A stretch of 64,000 nt of DNA from Candidatus Zixiibacteriota bacterium (GTDB taxonomy: Bacteria; Zixibacteria; MSB-5A5; GN15; FEB-12). The notes below the pieces were generated by a model. That model was given only the letters and a program-made list of their open reading frames with translations, was not told the origin of the DNA and did not search any database. Shown piece after piece: positions 32,000 through 40,000 of this stretch (position 1 is its first letter; each line of letters opens with the position of its first letter). Position numbers and translations under genes: made by a program. Location: contig JBFLZR010000003.1 of NCBI GenBank assembly GCA_040756055.1, forward strand, positions 293,260 to 357,259. Direction: 5' to 3'.

Positions 32000-33505
32000 T
32001 TAACTTCCCTGGGTTCTCAAAACGGCAACGGTCCGATTTTGTTTGGTGAGATACTTTTGCGCCACCCGCTGCACGTCTTCGGGCGTGACCGCGTTGATTC
32101 TATCGAGCTGTCTGAAGAGTTCCCGCCAATCCCCATAGTCGTTTTGATATCCGGCCAGACGGATGGCCAGGCCCATGTTGTTATCGAGGCCATTTATTAA
32201 TTCGGCCTTTGCTCTGGCTTTGATCTTTTCAATCTCTTCGACCGGTATTGGTTCATTTTTTAACCGTTCGGCTTCGAAAAACACCTGCTCTTCGCACTCA
32301 TCGGGGTTGTGTTCGGGTGATGGAACGGCGTAGGCGATCATCATGCATGGGTACTTTGTTCCGGGCCAGCCAAGCATCACGCCCGCCTGAGCGGCTATCT
32401 TTTTTTCTTTTACAAGATTTTTGTAAAGGAGTGATGTGCGTCCCTGACCGAAATAGTCAGCAAGGGCCGACACGGCCGGCCAATCGGGATGCGTCTCTTC
32501 CGGAACGTGCCAGCCGGTCGCGAATAGAGGCTGTGATGGATCTTCCAGCTCAATTCGACGTTCGCCTTTCTGCTCCGGTTCAACGGTCGCCAGCGATTCA
32601 GGTTTGGGTTTGCCTGGGATGCTGCCCCAGTACTTCTGCGCCAGCTTAAATATTTTATCAGGCTCTACATCGCCGACTATCGATACAATCATGTTCGATG
32701 GTACATAATATTTGTCGAAATAATCCTTAGCAGCGTCGCGGGTATAGTTCTGAATGTCTGACATATGCCCGACTATTGTAATGCCGTAGGGATGAGCCTG
32801 ATAAGCGGTTGCCATCAGGCCCCAGAGTGTTCTCATAATGGGATTGTTTTCGAGAGTTTGACGGCGTTCTTCGGCGATGACGTCGCGCTCGCGGTACATC
32901 TCGCGAAGCACTGGATTGCGAAAACGCTCCGATTCCATCGCCATCCACAACTCGACCTTGTTCGAGGGCAGGCTCATCAAATAAATGGTCTGGTCCTTGC
33001 CGGTGCCGGCGTTCAGACCTACCGCGCCCTGCGATTCCATGATCTGGTCGAACTTATTGGGTTCAACATATTGGCGGGCGTCTTCAATGGCTTTATTGAA
33101 GTCCTCGGTCAGTTGGGCCAGGCGCGTTGAGTCGGCAAAACGTCCCTTTTTGCGTTCCGATCTCAGTTCGTACCAAATGGAATCTTCAACCGCCATGGCC
33201 TTGAGTTCCTTCTTGAGGTCTTTGGTACCCAGTGTGGTGGTGCCTTTGAAAGCCATGTGTTCGAACATGTGCGCCATTCCGGTGTACTCTTTCGGATCAT
33301 TGACACCACCAACGTTGACGAAGGTGACAAACGACGCCACCGGGGCGTCGTGGCGCTCCATCACAATAATCTTGAGTCCGTTTTCGAGTTCAAATTCGCT
33401 TACCGAATTTTCGAGTTCGGAGAAGTCGAAACCGACGGCAAGCGGAGTTGAGAACAGGAAAACACACAAAGTGAGGACAAGGACTCTTGAAGAGATTTTG
33501 CTCAT
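32000..33505 (-). CDS. Active M16-family zinc peptidase, periplasmic
   Basis: This M16 insulinase-like peptidase of about 501 residues has a signal peptide (through LAVGF near 27). The inverted zinc motif HMFEH (TGMAHMFEHMAFKGT, numbered from about residue 80) is intact, and the third ligand lies in VIAEERRQTLENNP. The C-terminal half has the usual VGDVEPDKIFKLAQKYW segment. AGGAGG stands five bases before ATG 33505; an in-frame TTG one codon earlier is too close to the ribosome site. A TTGACA/TTTAAT promoter-like pair lies about 50-75 bp upstream. It forms an operon with the inactive partner gene. The likely role is degradation of peptides in the periplasm as a heterodimer. Confidence 0.9.
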   Translation of the reverse strand: MSKISSRVLVLTLCVFLFSTPLAVGFDFSELENSVSEFELENGLKIIVMERHDAPVASFVTFVNVGGVNDPKEYTGMAHMFEHMAFKGTTTLGTKDLKKELKAMAVEDSIWYELRSERKKGRFADSTRLAQLTEDFNKAIEDARQYVEPNKFDQIMESQGAVGLNAGTGKDQTIYLMSLPSNKVELWMAMESERFRNPVLREMYRERDVIAEERRQTLENNPIMRTLWGLMATAYQAHPYGITIVGHMSDIQNYTRDAAKDYFDKYYVPSNMIVSIVGDVEPDKIFKLAQKYWGSIPGKPKPESLATVEPEQKGERRIELEDPSQPLFATGWHVPEETHPDWPAVSALADYFGQGRTSLLYKNLVKEKKIAAQAGVMLGWPGTKYPCMMIAYAVPSPEHNPDECEEQVFFEAERLKNEPIPVEEIEKIKARAKAELINGLDNNMGLAIRLAGYQNDYGDWRELFRQLDRINAVTPEDVQRVAQKYLTKQNRTVAVLRTQGS

Positions 33506-33552
33506 CAATTCCTCCTATATCATCGAGCGATTTACAGGTAATTTACCAACGA

Positions 33553-33580
33553 ATTAAATCGCGCGGAGCGGTCGTGTCAA
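33553..33580 (-). promoter_or_regulatory. Sigma-70-like promoter for the M16 operon
   Basis: On the minus strand TTGACA (33580-33575) and TTTAAT (33558-33553) are separated by 16 bases. They sit about 48 bp before the start of the first M16 gene. The -35 is perfect and the -10 matches five of six. Confidence 0.5.
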
Positions 33581-33667
33581 GAGATTACTCTGCCTTGCCG
33601 AGAAAACAAGGCGGATGAGTGGACCATTTTGGATGCGTTTTGACAGAAGCAGACGACAGAGGCGCGT

Positions 33668-36220
33668 CTACCACCAGCTGATCATCTTGGGCTTGATAGT
33701 GTGGGGGAGATTGTCGTTTTTCGGTATGATGCGGGCGGTGATGCCGAATCGTCCGGATTCCATAGCTACGACCTCGCCCGTAAACGAATAGACTCCATTT
33801 TCACCGCCGCTGAAAGTGGTCGGCTGCGGTTGGTAATCCAGAATTTGTTCCTGTGAATTGAGTTTTCCGGCCACCACCTCGACAGAGACATCTTCTGGCC
33901 TGATCTCTCCCAGCACGACATCGATCTTGATCGGGAATCGCTGACCGACGAAGAGAGTGCCACCGACCTCGGGCGTCTCAACGTCCTTTATAGTAATTTT
34001 GTCCCAGCTGGAGTTCATTCTGCCCATCCACCCGGTTACCTCGCGGGTTAAGGCGTAGTCATTGTCACGCAGCTTTTTGGCGAAACCGAGAGCCGGGACG
34101 TAAAACTTCTCAACATATTCAATAGCCATCCGGTGAGTGGAGAAATTCTCTCCAGCCATGTGGATGGTCGCTTTCATTTTGGCGATCCAGTCGGCCGGCA
34201 AACCGATCTCGTTGCGATCATAAAAAAGCGGAACGACCTCTCGTTCGAGTGTGGAATACAGTAGTTCGGCCTCCAGTTTATCCTGAGTCTCCACGTTCTC
34301 GTATTCCTCGCCGTTACCGATCTTGAAGCCGTTCGAATCATCGTAGCCTTCGACCCACCACCCATCCAGAACAGACAGATTCAGAACACCGTTGATGGCG
34401 GCTTTCATACCCGATGTTCCCGAGGCCTCCTGAGGACGACGGGGGTTATTCAGCCAGACATCCGCTCCCTGGACCAGATAACGAGCGACGTTGATGTCAT
34501 AATCTTCAAGAAAGATGATGCGATTGCGGAAGCGTTCCTCGGATGCATATGTTACCAGTTGTTTTATAATTTCCTTACCCGGATTGTCGAGCGGATGCGC
34601 CTTCCCGGCGATAATCATCTGCACCGGGAATCTCTCGTTGTTGATTATCTTCTCGAGGCGATTGAGGTCCGAGAATATAAGATTGCCGCGCTTGTATGTT
34701 GAAAAGCGTCGGGCAAATCCAATCGTCAAAATTTGAGGGTCGAGAGTCTGGTCGGCCCTTTGAACCTGGAACTGCGATGATCCTCGTCGGGCCAGTTGCC
34801 GTTTGAGTTGCTTGCGCGCGAAGAATATCAGGCGCTCGCGACGACGGTTGTGGATTCGCCATAGTTCAGCGTCGGGTATTTTATATGCTTCTTTCCATAT
34901 CTCGAGTTCGCCCGGTTTTTCCTGATAACGGTGACCGAAATAGGACTCGTACAGTTCTTTCATGTCGTGCGATATCCAAGAGAACGAATGAACCCCGTTG
35001 GTGATTGCCGTGATCGGGACTTCTTCCCGTGGTACTTCCGGCCAGATATTGTGCCACATTTCTCTGGATACCCGGCCATGGAGTTTTGAAACCCCGTTGG
35101 CAAAAGCGGAATACCGCAGGGCGGCCACCGTCATACAGAATGGTTCCTGTTCGTCTCCCGCGATGACCCGGCCGATGGAAATGAAGTCTTTCCAGCTGAT
35201 ACCCAGATCTGTCACGAATTTGCCGAGATACCGGTGAATCAGAACCGGATCGAAACGTTCATTACCGGCGGGTACCGGGGTGTGAGTGGTGAAAATCGTG
35301 GTGGACCAGATATATTGCGACGCTTCTTCGAATGAGAGGTTTTTATCTTGCATCAGGTGTCTGATGCGCTCAAGAGTCAAAAACCACGAATGACCTTCGT
35401 TCATGTGATAGATCAGAGGTTCGATACCGAGGGCTCTGAGGGCTTTGACGCCGCCTATGCCGAGGACGATTTCCTGACGGATGCGCATGTCTTTGTCACC
35501 GCCGTATAGCACCGATGTTACCTCGCGGCACTTGGACGAGTTCTCGGGTATGTTTGTATCAAGCAGAAAGAGCGGAGTGACACCGACTTTTACTTTCCAT
35601 ATCTGAATGCGGACGGGAGTGCCATCATATTGGACAGTTACCTTGAGCGGTTCACCGCTTTCGTCTTTAACCAGTTCCACCGGCATGTGGTACCAGTCGT
35701 TTTCCTCATATCTTTCCTGTTGCCAGCCGTCACTGGACAAAAACTGTCTGAAATAGCCGTAGCGGTAAAGAAGCCCAACCGCCACCACCGGCAGTCCGAG
35801 GTCCGAGGCTGACTTGAGCGTGTCACCCGAAAGCACCCCGAGGCCACCGGAGTAAACCGGCAGGCCTGTATCCAGGCCGTATTCCAGTGAAAAATAAGCT
35901 ACCGCGGTTTTGTCTATATTAGCGTAATGCTCGTCAAACCACTTTTTGGACTGCAGATATGCTTTGAATTTGGTGTACACTCTGTCCATGCTTGCCAGGA
36001 AACCTTCATCGGTGGCAGCCTTTTCCAGAGTTTTTTGGGGCAGCCGGGAGAGCATTTCGACCGGATTCTGGGAGCATTCCTCCCACATTTCCGGGTTTAG
36101 ACGAATGAACAGCTTGACGATATCCCAGTTCCAGGAATACCAGAGGTTTTGCGCCATTTCATGTAACGGGGCGATTCGTTCGGGAAGTTTTGGCAGTACG
36201 AGAAACTGTTTAACGCGCAT
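33668..36220 (-). CDS. glgP: Alpha-glucan (glycogen) phosphorylase
   Basis: This 850-residue GT35 phosphorylase releases glucose-1-phosphate from alpha-1,4-glucans using phosphate and PLP. The N-terminal 100 residues are the DUF3417 module found in the short bacterial/archaeal type (RIAPLHEMAQNLWYSWNWD). Then come SGGLGVLSGDTLKSASDLG and HMNEGHSWF. The PLP region EASGTSGMKAAINGVLNLSVLDGWW contains the cofactor Lys. The length fits the Thermotoga/archaeal-type enzyme. A further beta-rich stretch near the C-terminus (PIKIDVVLGEIRPEDVSVEVV) is typical of that type. AAAGGA precedes ATG 36220 by six bases. Divergent from it lies 6-phosphofructokinase, consistent with a link between storage-glucan breakdown and glycolysis. 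Confidence 0.93.
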   Translation of the reverse strand: MRVKQFLVLPKLPERIAPLHEMAQNLWYSWNWDIVKLFIRLNPEMWEECSQNPVEMLSRLPQKTLEKAATDEGFLASMDRVYTKFKAYLQSKKWFDEHYANIDKTAVAYFSLEYGLDTGLPVYSGGLGVLSGDTLKSASDLGLPVVAVGLLYRYGYFRQFLSSDGWQQERYEENDWYHMPVELVKDESGEPLKVTVQYDGTPVRIQIWKVKVGVTPLFLLDTNIPENSSKCREVTSVLYGGDKDMRIRQEIVLGIGGVKALRALGIEPLIYHMNEGHSWFLTLERIRHLMQDKNLSFEEASQYIWSTTIFTTHTPVPAGNERFDPVLIHRYLGKFVTDLGISWKDFISIGRVIAGDEQEPFCMTVAALRYSAFANGVSKLHGRVSREMWHNIWPEVPREEVPITAITNGVHSFSWISHDMKELYESYFGHRYQEKPGELEIWKEAYKIPDAELWRIHNRRRERLIFFARKQLKRQLARRGSSQFQVQRADQTLDPQILTIGFARRFSTYKRGNLIFSDLNRLEKIINNERFPVQMIIAGKAHPLDNPGKEIIKQLVTYASEERFRNRIIFLEDYDINVARYLVQGADVWLNNPRRPQEASGTSGMKAAINGVLNLSVLDGWWVEGYDDSNGFKIGNGEEYENVETQDKLEAELLYSTLEREVVPLFYDRNEIGLPADWIAKMKATIHMAGENFSTHRMAIEYVEKFYVPALGFAKKLRDNDYALTREVTGWMGRMNSSWDKITIKDVETPEVGGTLFVGQRFPIKIDVVLGEIRPEDVSVEVVAGKLNSQEQILDYQPQPTTFSGGENGVYSFTGEVVAMESGRFGITARIIPKNDNLPHTIKPKMISWW

Positions 36221-36447
36221 TTGAGTCCTTTACTGTCTGGTCCGTCATTGATGCTAACAGGTATATCTAATTATCGCCTAAATCAACAATTATTTTAACC
36301 GCCGGGATTGTCATATTTGATAACAGGCAATCAACGAAATTTGTTTGCCGGTCCTTTGTCCGGCGGGGAGATAACCGCCTTTAAATTCAAAGGCTGACAT
36401 CAATTTTTAGCTTTTTTTGAGTATCGAATTTGGGTACATTGGCCCAC

Positions 36448-37590
36448 ATGAAAAAGCCAAAAAAGAGAATCGGGGTGCTTACGGGTGGTGGAGACTGCCC
36501 GGGGCTGAACGCTGTCATACGAGCGATTGTCAAGGCAGCAGATAATGAACTTGGACTTGAAGTTATAGGGTTTAAGGACGGTTACGAAGGGCTAATTGAA
36601 AACCGCTTCATGGAGATTGACTCCAGGAATGTCTCGGGCATTCTGGCCCGGGGCGGTACAATCCTTGGTACATCCAACCGGGCTGACCCCTTCAAATATC
36701 CGGTGCTTCAGGGCGATGATTACGTGTATTTGGATCGTTCCAGCCAGGCCGTTCGCAACTACGAGGCGCTGGGTCTTGATGCGCTGATTGCCATCGGCGG
36801 CGACGGTACTATGGCGGCATCGGCCGGCATGGCCAAAAAAGGCTTGCCGGTTGTGGGCGTTCCCAAAACGATCGATAACGATTTGGCCGGGACCGACGTT
36901 ACTTTTGGGTTTGACTCAGCCGTGGTGACCGCGACCGAGGCTATCGATAAGATACACACCACCGCCCAATCGCATCATCGGGTGATGATTGTCGAGGTGA
37001 TGGGTCGATACGCCGGATGGCTCGCCCTGTATTCCGGGATAGCCGGTGGCGGCGATATTATCCTTATGCCGGAATTCCCGTACGATATAGAGGGTATCTG
37101 CGATGCCGTACGCAATCGCAACGCCCAGGGTAAGACGTTCTCAATAGTTGTGGTAGGCGAGGGGGCCAAGCCTATCGGTGGCGAGATGGTCGTCAGCCGG
37201 ACAATCAAAACCTCCCCCGACGCTATCCGCCTCGGTGGTATTTCTCACCAGGTAGCTTCCCAGATTGAGGGGTTGACCAACATCGAATGCCGCGTGACAA
37301 TTCTCGGACATCTTTTGCGAGGCGGTTCGCCCAGTGCCTATGATCGCATCCTGGCCACCCGTTTTGGAATCGAGGCGGTCAAAATGGTCGACAGAGGCGA
37401 GTTTGGAAAACTGGTTGTGCTGAAAAACGGTCAAATGAACTGTGTGCCATTGGAAGATGTTGCCGGTAAACTCCGTCTGGTGACGGTAGATGACCCCATG
37501 GTCAAGACCGCACTATCGCTCGGTCTATGTCTCGGCGGTCCCTCGGATGTTCCGTTCAAGGAGTTTTATTCTGAGATACTTAGGAAATGA
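36448..37590 (+). CDS. pfkA: 6-phosphofructokinase
   Basis: This 380-residue PFKA-family enzyme phosphorylates fructose-6-phosphate at C1 in glycolysis. It has LTGGGDCPGLNAVIR at the N-terminus, GGDGT (117-121), PKTIDNDL (139-146) and GRYAGWLAL. In this family Gly in GGDG favours ATP, whereas Lys in PKTIDND is the residue found in PPi-dependent enzymes. The Gly/Lys pair is known from the mixed group (long-type ATP-PFKs of actinobacteria and others), so ATP is the more likely donor but not certain. I start at ATG 36448 (MKKPKKRIGVL); TTG 36430 is also in frame. It leads a three-gene plus-strand run with the beta-CASP and LOG genes. Confidence 0.9.
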   Translation: MKKPKKRIGVLTGGGDCPGLNAVIRAIVKAADNELGLEVIGFKDGYEGLIENRFMEIDSRNVSGILARGGTILGTSNRADPFKYPVLQGDDYVYLDRSSQAVRNYEALGLDALIAIGGDGTMAASAGMAKKGLPVVGVPKTIDNDLAGTDVTFGFDSAVVTATEAIDKIHTTAQSHHRVMIVEVMGRYAGWLALYSGIAGGGDIILMPEFPYDIEGICDAVRNRNAQGKTFSIVVVGEGAKPIGGEMVVSRTIKTSPDAIRLGGISHQVASQIEGLTNIECRVTILGHLLRGGSPSAYDRILATRFGIEAVKMVDRGEFGKLVVLKNGQMNCVPLEDVAGKLRLVTVDDPMVKTALSLGLCLGGPSDVPFKEFYSEILRK

Positions 37591-37641
37591 GTTTGGCCGG
37601 CCGTTCTGATGGCGACCGGGCCAGTTTTCGGATAGACTAAT

Positions 37642-39027
37642 TTGATAACACTTTCATTTCACGGGGCGGCCGGAGTCGTCACCGGATCAAAGAACTTAAT
37701 TACCGTTAACGCTCGCAGGTTCCTGGTTGACTGTGGGGTTTTTCAGGGGCCCAAAGTACTGCGTCAGCAGAATTGGGCAGCACCGCCTTTCGAGCCGGCC
37801 TCCATTGAAGCGATAATTCTCACTCACGCTCACATCGACCATATCGGATACCTTCCCCGTCTGGTCAGGCAGGGCTTTAGCGGGAAAATATTCGCCACCG
37901 CGCCCACCGTTGAGCTTGCCAGGATTCTTCTGCTCGACGCCGCGCACATTCAAGAAGAAGACGCGGAGTTCAGAAACAAGCGCCGGGCCACGAGTCATGA
38001 AAAGGCGCTGCCGTTATATACTACCGATGATGCGAGAAAGACTTTCGACCTTTTCGTGCCGGTTGCGTTCCATCGGTGGAAGAAACTCGGGGACGAAATC
38101 AGGTTCCGCTTTCATGCGGTTGGTCACATTCTGGGCGCGGCGAGCGTCGAACTCGGACTTGATGATGGCGTGAAGAAGACATCCATACTGTTTTCCGGTG
38201 ACGTTGGTCGGTACGCGACGCCGCTTATAATTGATCCGGTCACGCCCCCGCAGACAGATTACCTGGTGTGTGAATCGACTTATGGGGGAGAGGTTCACGA
38301 GCCTCAGGACATTTTCTTTGAGATGGCCAAAGTGATTGATGAGGTAATAAGGCGCAAGAGCGTGCTGTTAATACCGGCCTTCGCGGTCGGCAGGACGCAG
38401 CAGGTGACATATATTATCGATGTTCTCATCGATCAGAAACGCATCCCCAGTATTCCGATTCACATTGATTCGCCGATGGCCGTGAGGGTCACCGATGTTT
38501 ACCGGCGTTTTTCATCGTATCACGAGATCAACTCAGACGCTTTGAGGCGCGTGAAGAACGTTTTTTATGGCCGAAACGTAAAACTCCACCGTAAGAGAAA
38601 GTCGTCCAAGAAACTCAATCGTATAAAAGGCCCCGCGATCATACTTTCAGCGAGCGGAATGATGACCGCCGGTCGCATTTTGCACCACTTAATAAATCGC
38701 CTTCCCGATCCGAAAACTACAGTAGCGCTGGTCGGTTACATGGCCGAGGGAACGCTCGGAAGACGCTTGCTTGAGGGCGAAAAGATGGTTTATATTCATA
38801 AGATACCGGTGGAGGTGAAGGCCAAGATGGTGACCATGATGGGGCTGTCCGGACATGCTGATTCGTATGAACTGCTTCACTGGCTCGAGCCGTGGAAGAA
38901 TCACCCCAAAAAGGTTTTCATCAATCACGGGGAGCCGCTGCGATCGGAGGCGATGGCCAGGCAATTCAGGGAAATCAAGGGCTGGGATACTTACGTCCCC
39001 GCCCTGCACGAGACTGTAGAACTGTAG
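37642..39027 (+). CDS. Beta-CASP metallo-beta-lactamase-fold RNase/exonuclease-like protein
   Basis: This 461-residue MBL-fold protein has the zinc motif THAHIDHIGYLP (His62, His64, Asp66, His67) and a later SGDVGRY strand. The beta-CASP cap region (SIPIHIDSPMAVRVTDVY) and the ILSASGMMTAGRI and GLSGHADSYELLHWL motifs follow. These are typical of the CPSF73/YSH1-like bacterial group that processes RNA. No KH domain is present. The start is TTG 37642, the only candidate before the LSFHGAAGVVTGS opening. It is 51 bp after pfkA and 17 bp before the LOG gene, so it is probably co-transcribed with both. RNA is the likely substrate, by family. Confidence 0.88.
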   Translation: MITLSFHGAAGVVTGSKNLITVNARRFLVDCGVFQGPKVLRQQNWAAPPFEPASIEAIILTHAHIDHIGYLPRLVRQGFSGKIFATAPTVELARILLLDAAHIQEEDAEFRNKRRATSHEKALPLYTTDDARKTFDLFVPVAFHRWKKLGDEIRFRFHAVGHILGAASVELGLDDGVKKTSILFSGDVGRYATPLIIDPVTPPQTDYLVCESTYGGEVHEPQDIFFEMAKVIDEVIRRKSVLLIPAFAVGRTQQVTYIIDVLIDQKRIPSIPIHIDSPMAVRVTDVYRRFSSYHEINSDALRRVKNVFYGRNVKLHRKRKSSKKLNRIKGPAIILSASGMMTAGRILHHLINRLPDPKTTVALVGYMAEGTLGRRLLEGEKMVYIHKIPVEVKAKMVTMMGLSGHADSYELLHWLEPWKNHPKKVFINHGEPLRSEAMARQFREIKGWDTYVPALHETVEL

Positions 39028-39044
39028 AAAGGAATCAGGCTGGT

Positions 39045-39917
39045 ATGCCGAATAAGAATGACCGCGAAAAAATGGTCGAGAAACTGAAAAGATCCCCCGC
39101 TTACCGGATTGCGTATTATGACAACGATTTTATGGACGCCGAATCCTGCCGGCCTGTCAGGTTACAGCTTGAGTTACTGAAACCGGAACTTCTTTTTGCC
39201 GAACTTGGCATCCTTTCGACCATCGTGGTTTTCGGTGGTACGAGAATAGTGGAGCCTTCAATCGCCAAGGCCAATGTGGCACGCCTGGAGAAGCGTCTGG
39301 CGGCCAAACCCGATGACGCCCAGATAAAAACAGATCTTCGCAGGGCCAAGGCGGTTCTGGCCAAGTCGTGGTACTATGACGAAGCCCGCGAATTCGGGCG
39401 ACTGGTTTCGGTGGAGGGTCAGATGTCCGGCAACCACAATTTCGTGGTTGTAACCGGAGGCGGGCCGGGTATCATGGAGGCTGCCAATCGCGGCGCCTAT
39501 GATGTCGGGGCCAAGTCCATCGGGCTGAATATCACCTTGCCGATGGAACAGAGGCCGAATCCATACATCTCACCGGAGCTGTGTCTCCAATTTCACTATT
39601 TTGCCATCCGCAAGATGCATTTTATGCTTCGGGCCAAAGCGCTTGTGGCGTTTCCCGGAGGCTACGGGACTATGGACGAAGTCTTTGAGGCGCTGACGCT
39701 GGTTCAGACCCATAAAGTCAAGCCGTTGCCCATTGTCCTGTTCGGCGAGAAATACTGGAAAAAGCTTATCGATTTCGATTATCTCGTTGAAGAGGGCACT
39801 ATTGGGGAGAAGGACCTCGAATTATTCGTCTATGCCGATACGGCTAAAGACGCCTGGGAGTATATCAGGTATTTTTACCAGAGCGAGCTGAACAATAATA
39901 GGCGTCAGAATATCTGA
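39045..39917 (+). CDS. LOG-family (TIGR00730-like) Rossmann protein
   Basis: This 290-residue lysine-decarboxylase-like Rossmann protein has both family signatures, GGGPGIMEAANRGA and PGGYGTMDEVFEALTLVQT. Characterised members (LOG) are cytokinin-ribotide phosphoribohydrolases, and many bacterial members split nucleoside monophosphates. The protein is longer than the about 190-residue plant type. The extra N-terminal 60 residues and a charged helical insert (ANVARLEKRLAAKPDDAQIK) are known from the larger bacterial type. The frame runs back into the beta-CASP gene, but I take ATG 39045 as start because it begins just after the previous stop with AAAGGA upstream. A terminator follows at 39941. 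Confidence 0.85.
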   Translation: MPNKNDREKMVEKLKRSPAYRIAYYDNDFMDAESCRPVRLQLELLKPELLFAELGILSTIVVFGGTRIVEPSIAKANVARLEKRLAAKPDDAQIKTDLRRAKAVLAKSWYYDEAREFGRLVSVEGQMSGNHNFVVVTGGGPGIMEAANRGAYDVGAKSIGLNITLPMEQRPNPYISPELCLQFHYFAIRKMHFMLRAKALVAFPGGYGTMDEVFEALTLVQTHKVKPLPIVLFGEKYWKKLIDFDYLVEEGTIGEKDLELFVYADTAKDAWEYIRYFYQSELNNNRRQNI

Positions 39918-39940
39918 AGTTGGGAGATAGTTTATAAGTC

Positions 39941-39972
39941 AAGGCGGGAACACACGTCCCCGCCTTTTCATT
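39941..39972 (+). terminator. Intrinsic terminator after the LOG gene
   Basis: An 8-bp stem AAGGCGGG/CCCGCCTT (39941-39948 with 39959-39966) is followed by TTCATTT. It lies 24 bp after the LOG stop. The convergent metalloprotease gene ends at 40001. Confidence 0.75.
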
Positions 39973-40000
39973 TATGGGATTACACAAGTGGTTCGCCTGC

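Noticed and set aside
33592-33612. GCCTTG/CAAGGC hairpin as glgP terminator
   Set aside because: Short stem, nine-base loop and no U-tract on the minus strand.
36448-37590. Calling the phosphofructokinase PPi-dependent
   Set aside because: Lys in PKTIDND alone is not enough; the Gly of GGDGT favours ATP.
38892-39044. Upstream extension of the LOG gene into the beta-CASP gene
   Set aside because: ATG 39045 follows directly after the previous stop and the extended N-terminus is out-of-frame beta-CASP coding sequence.
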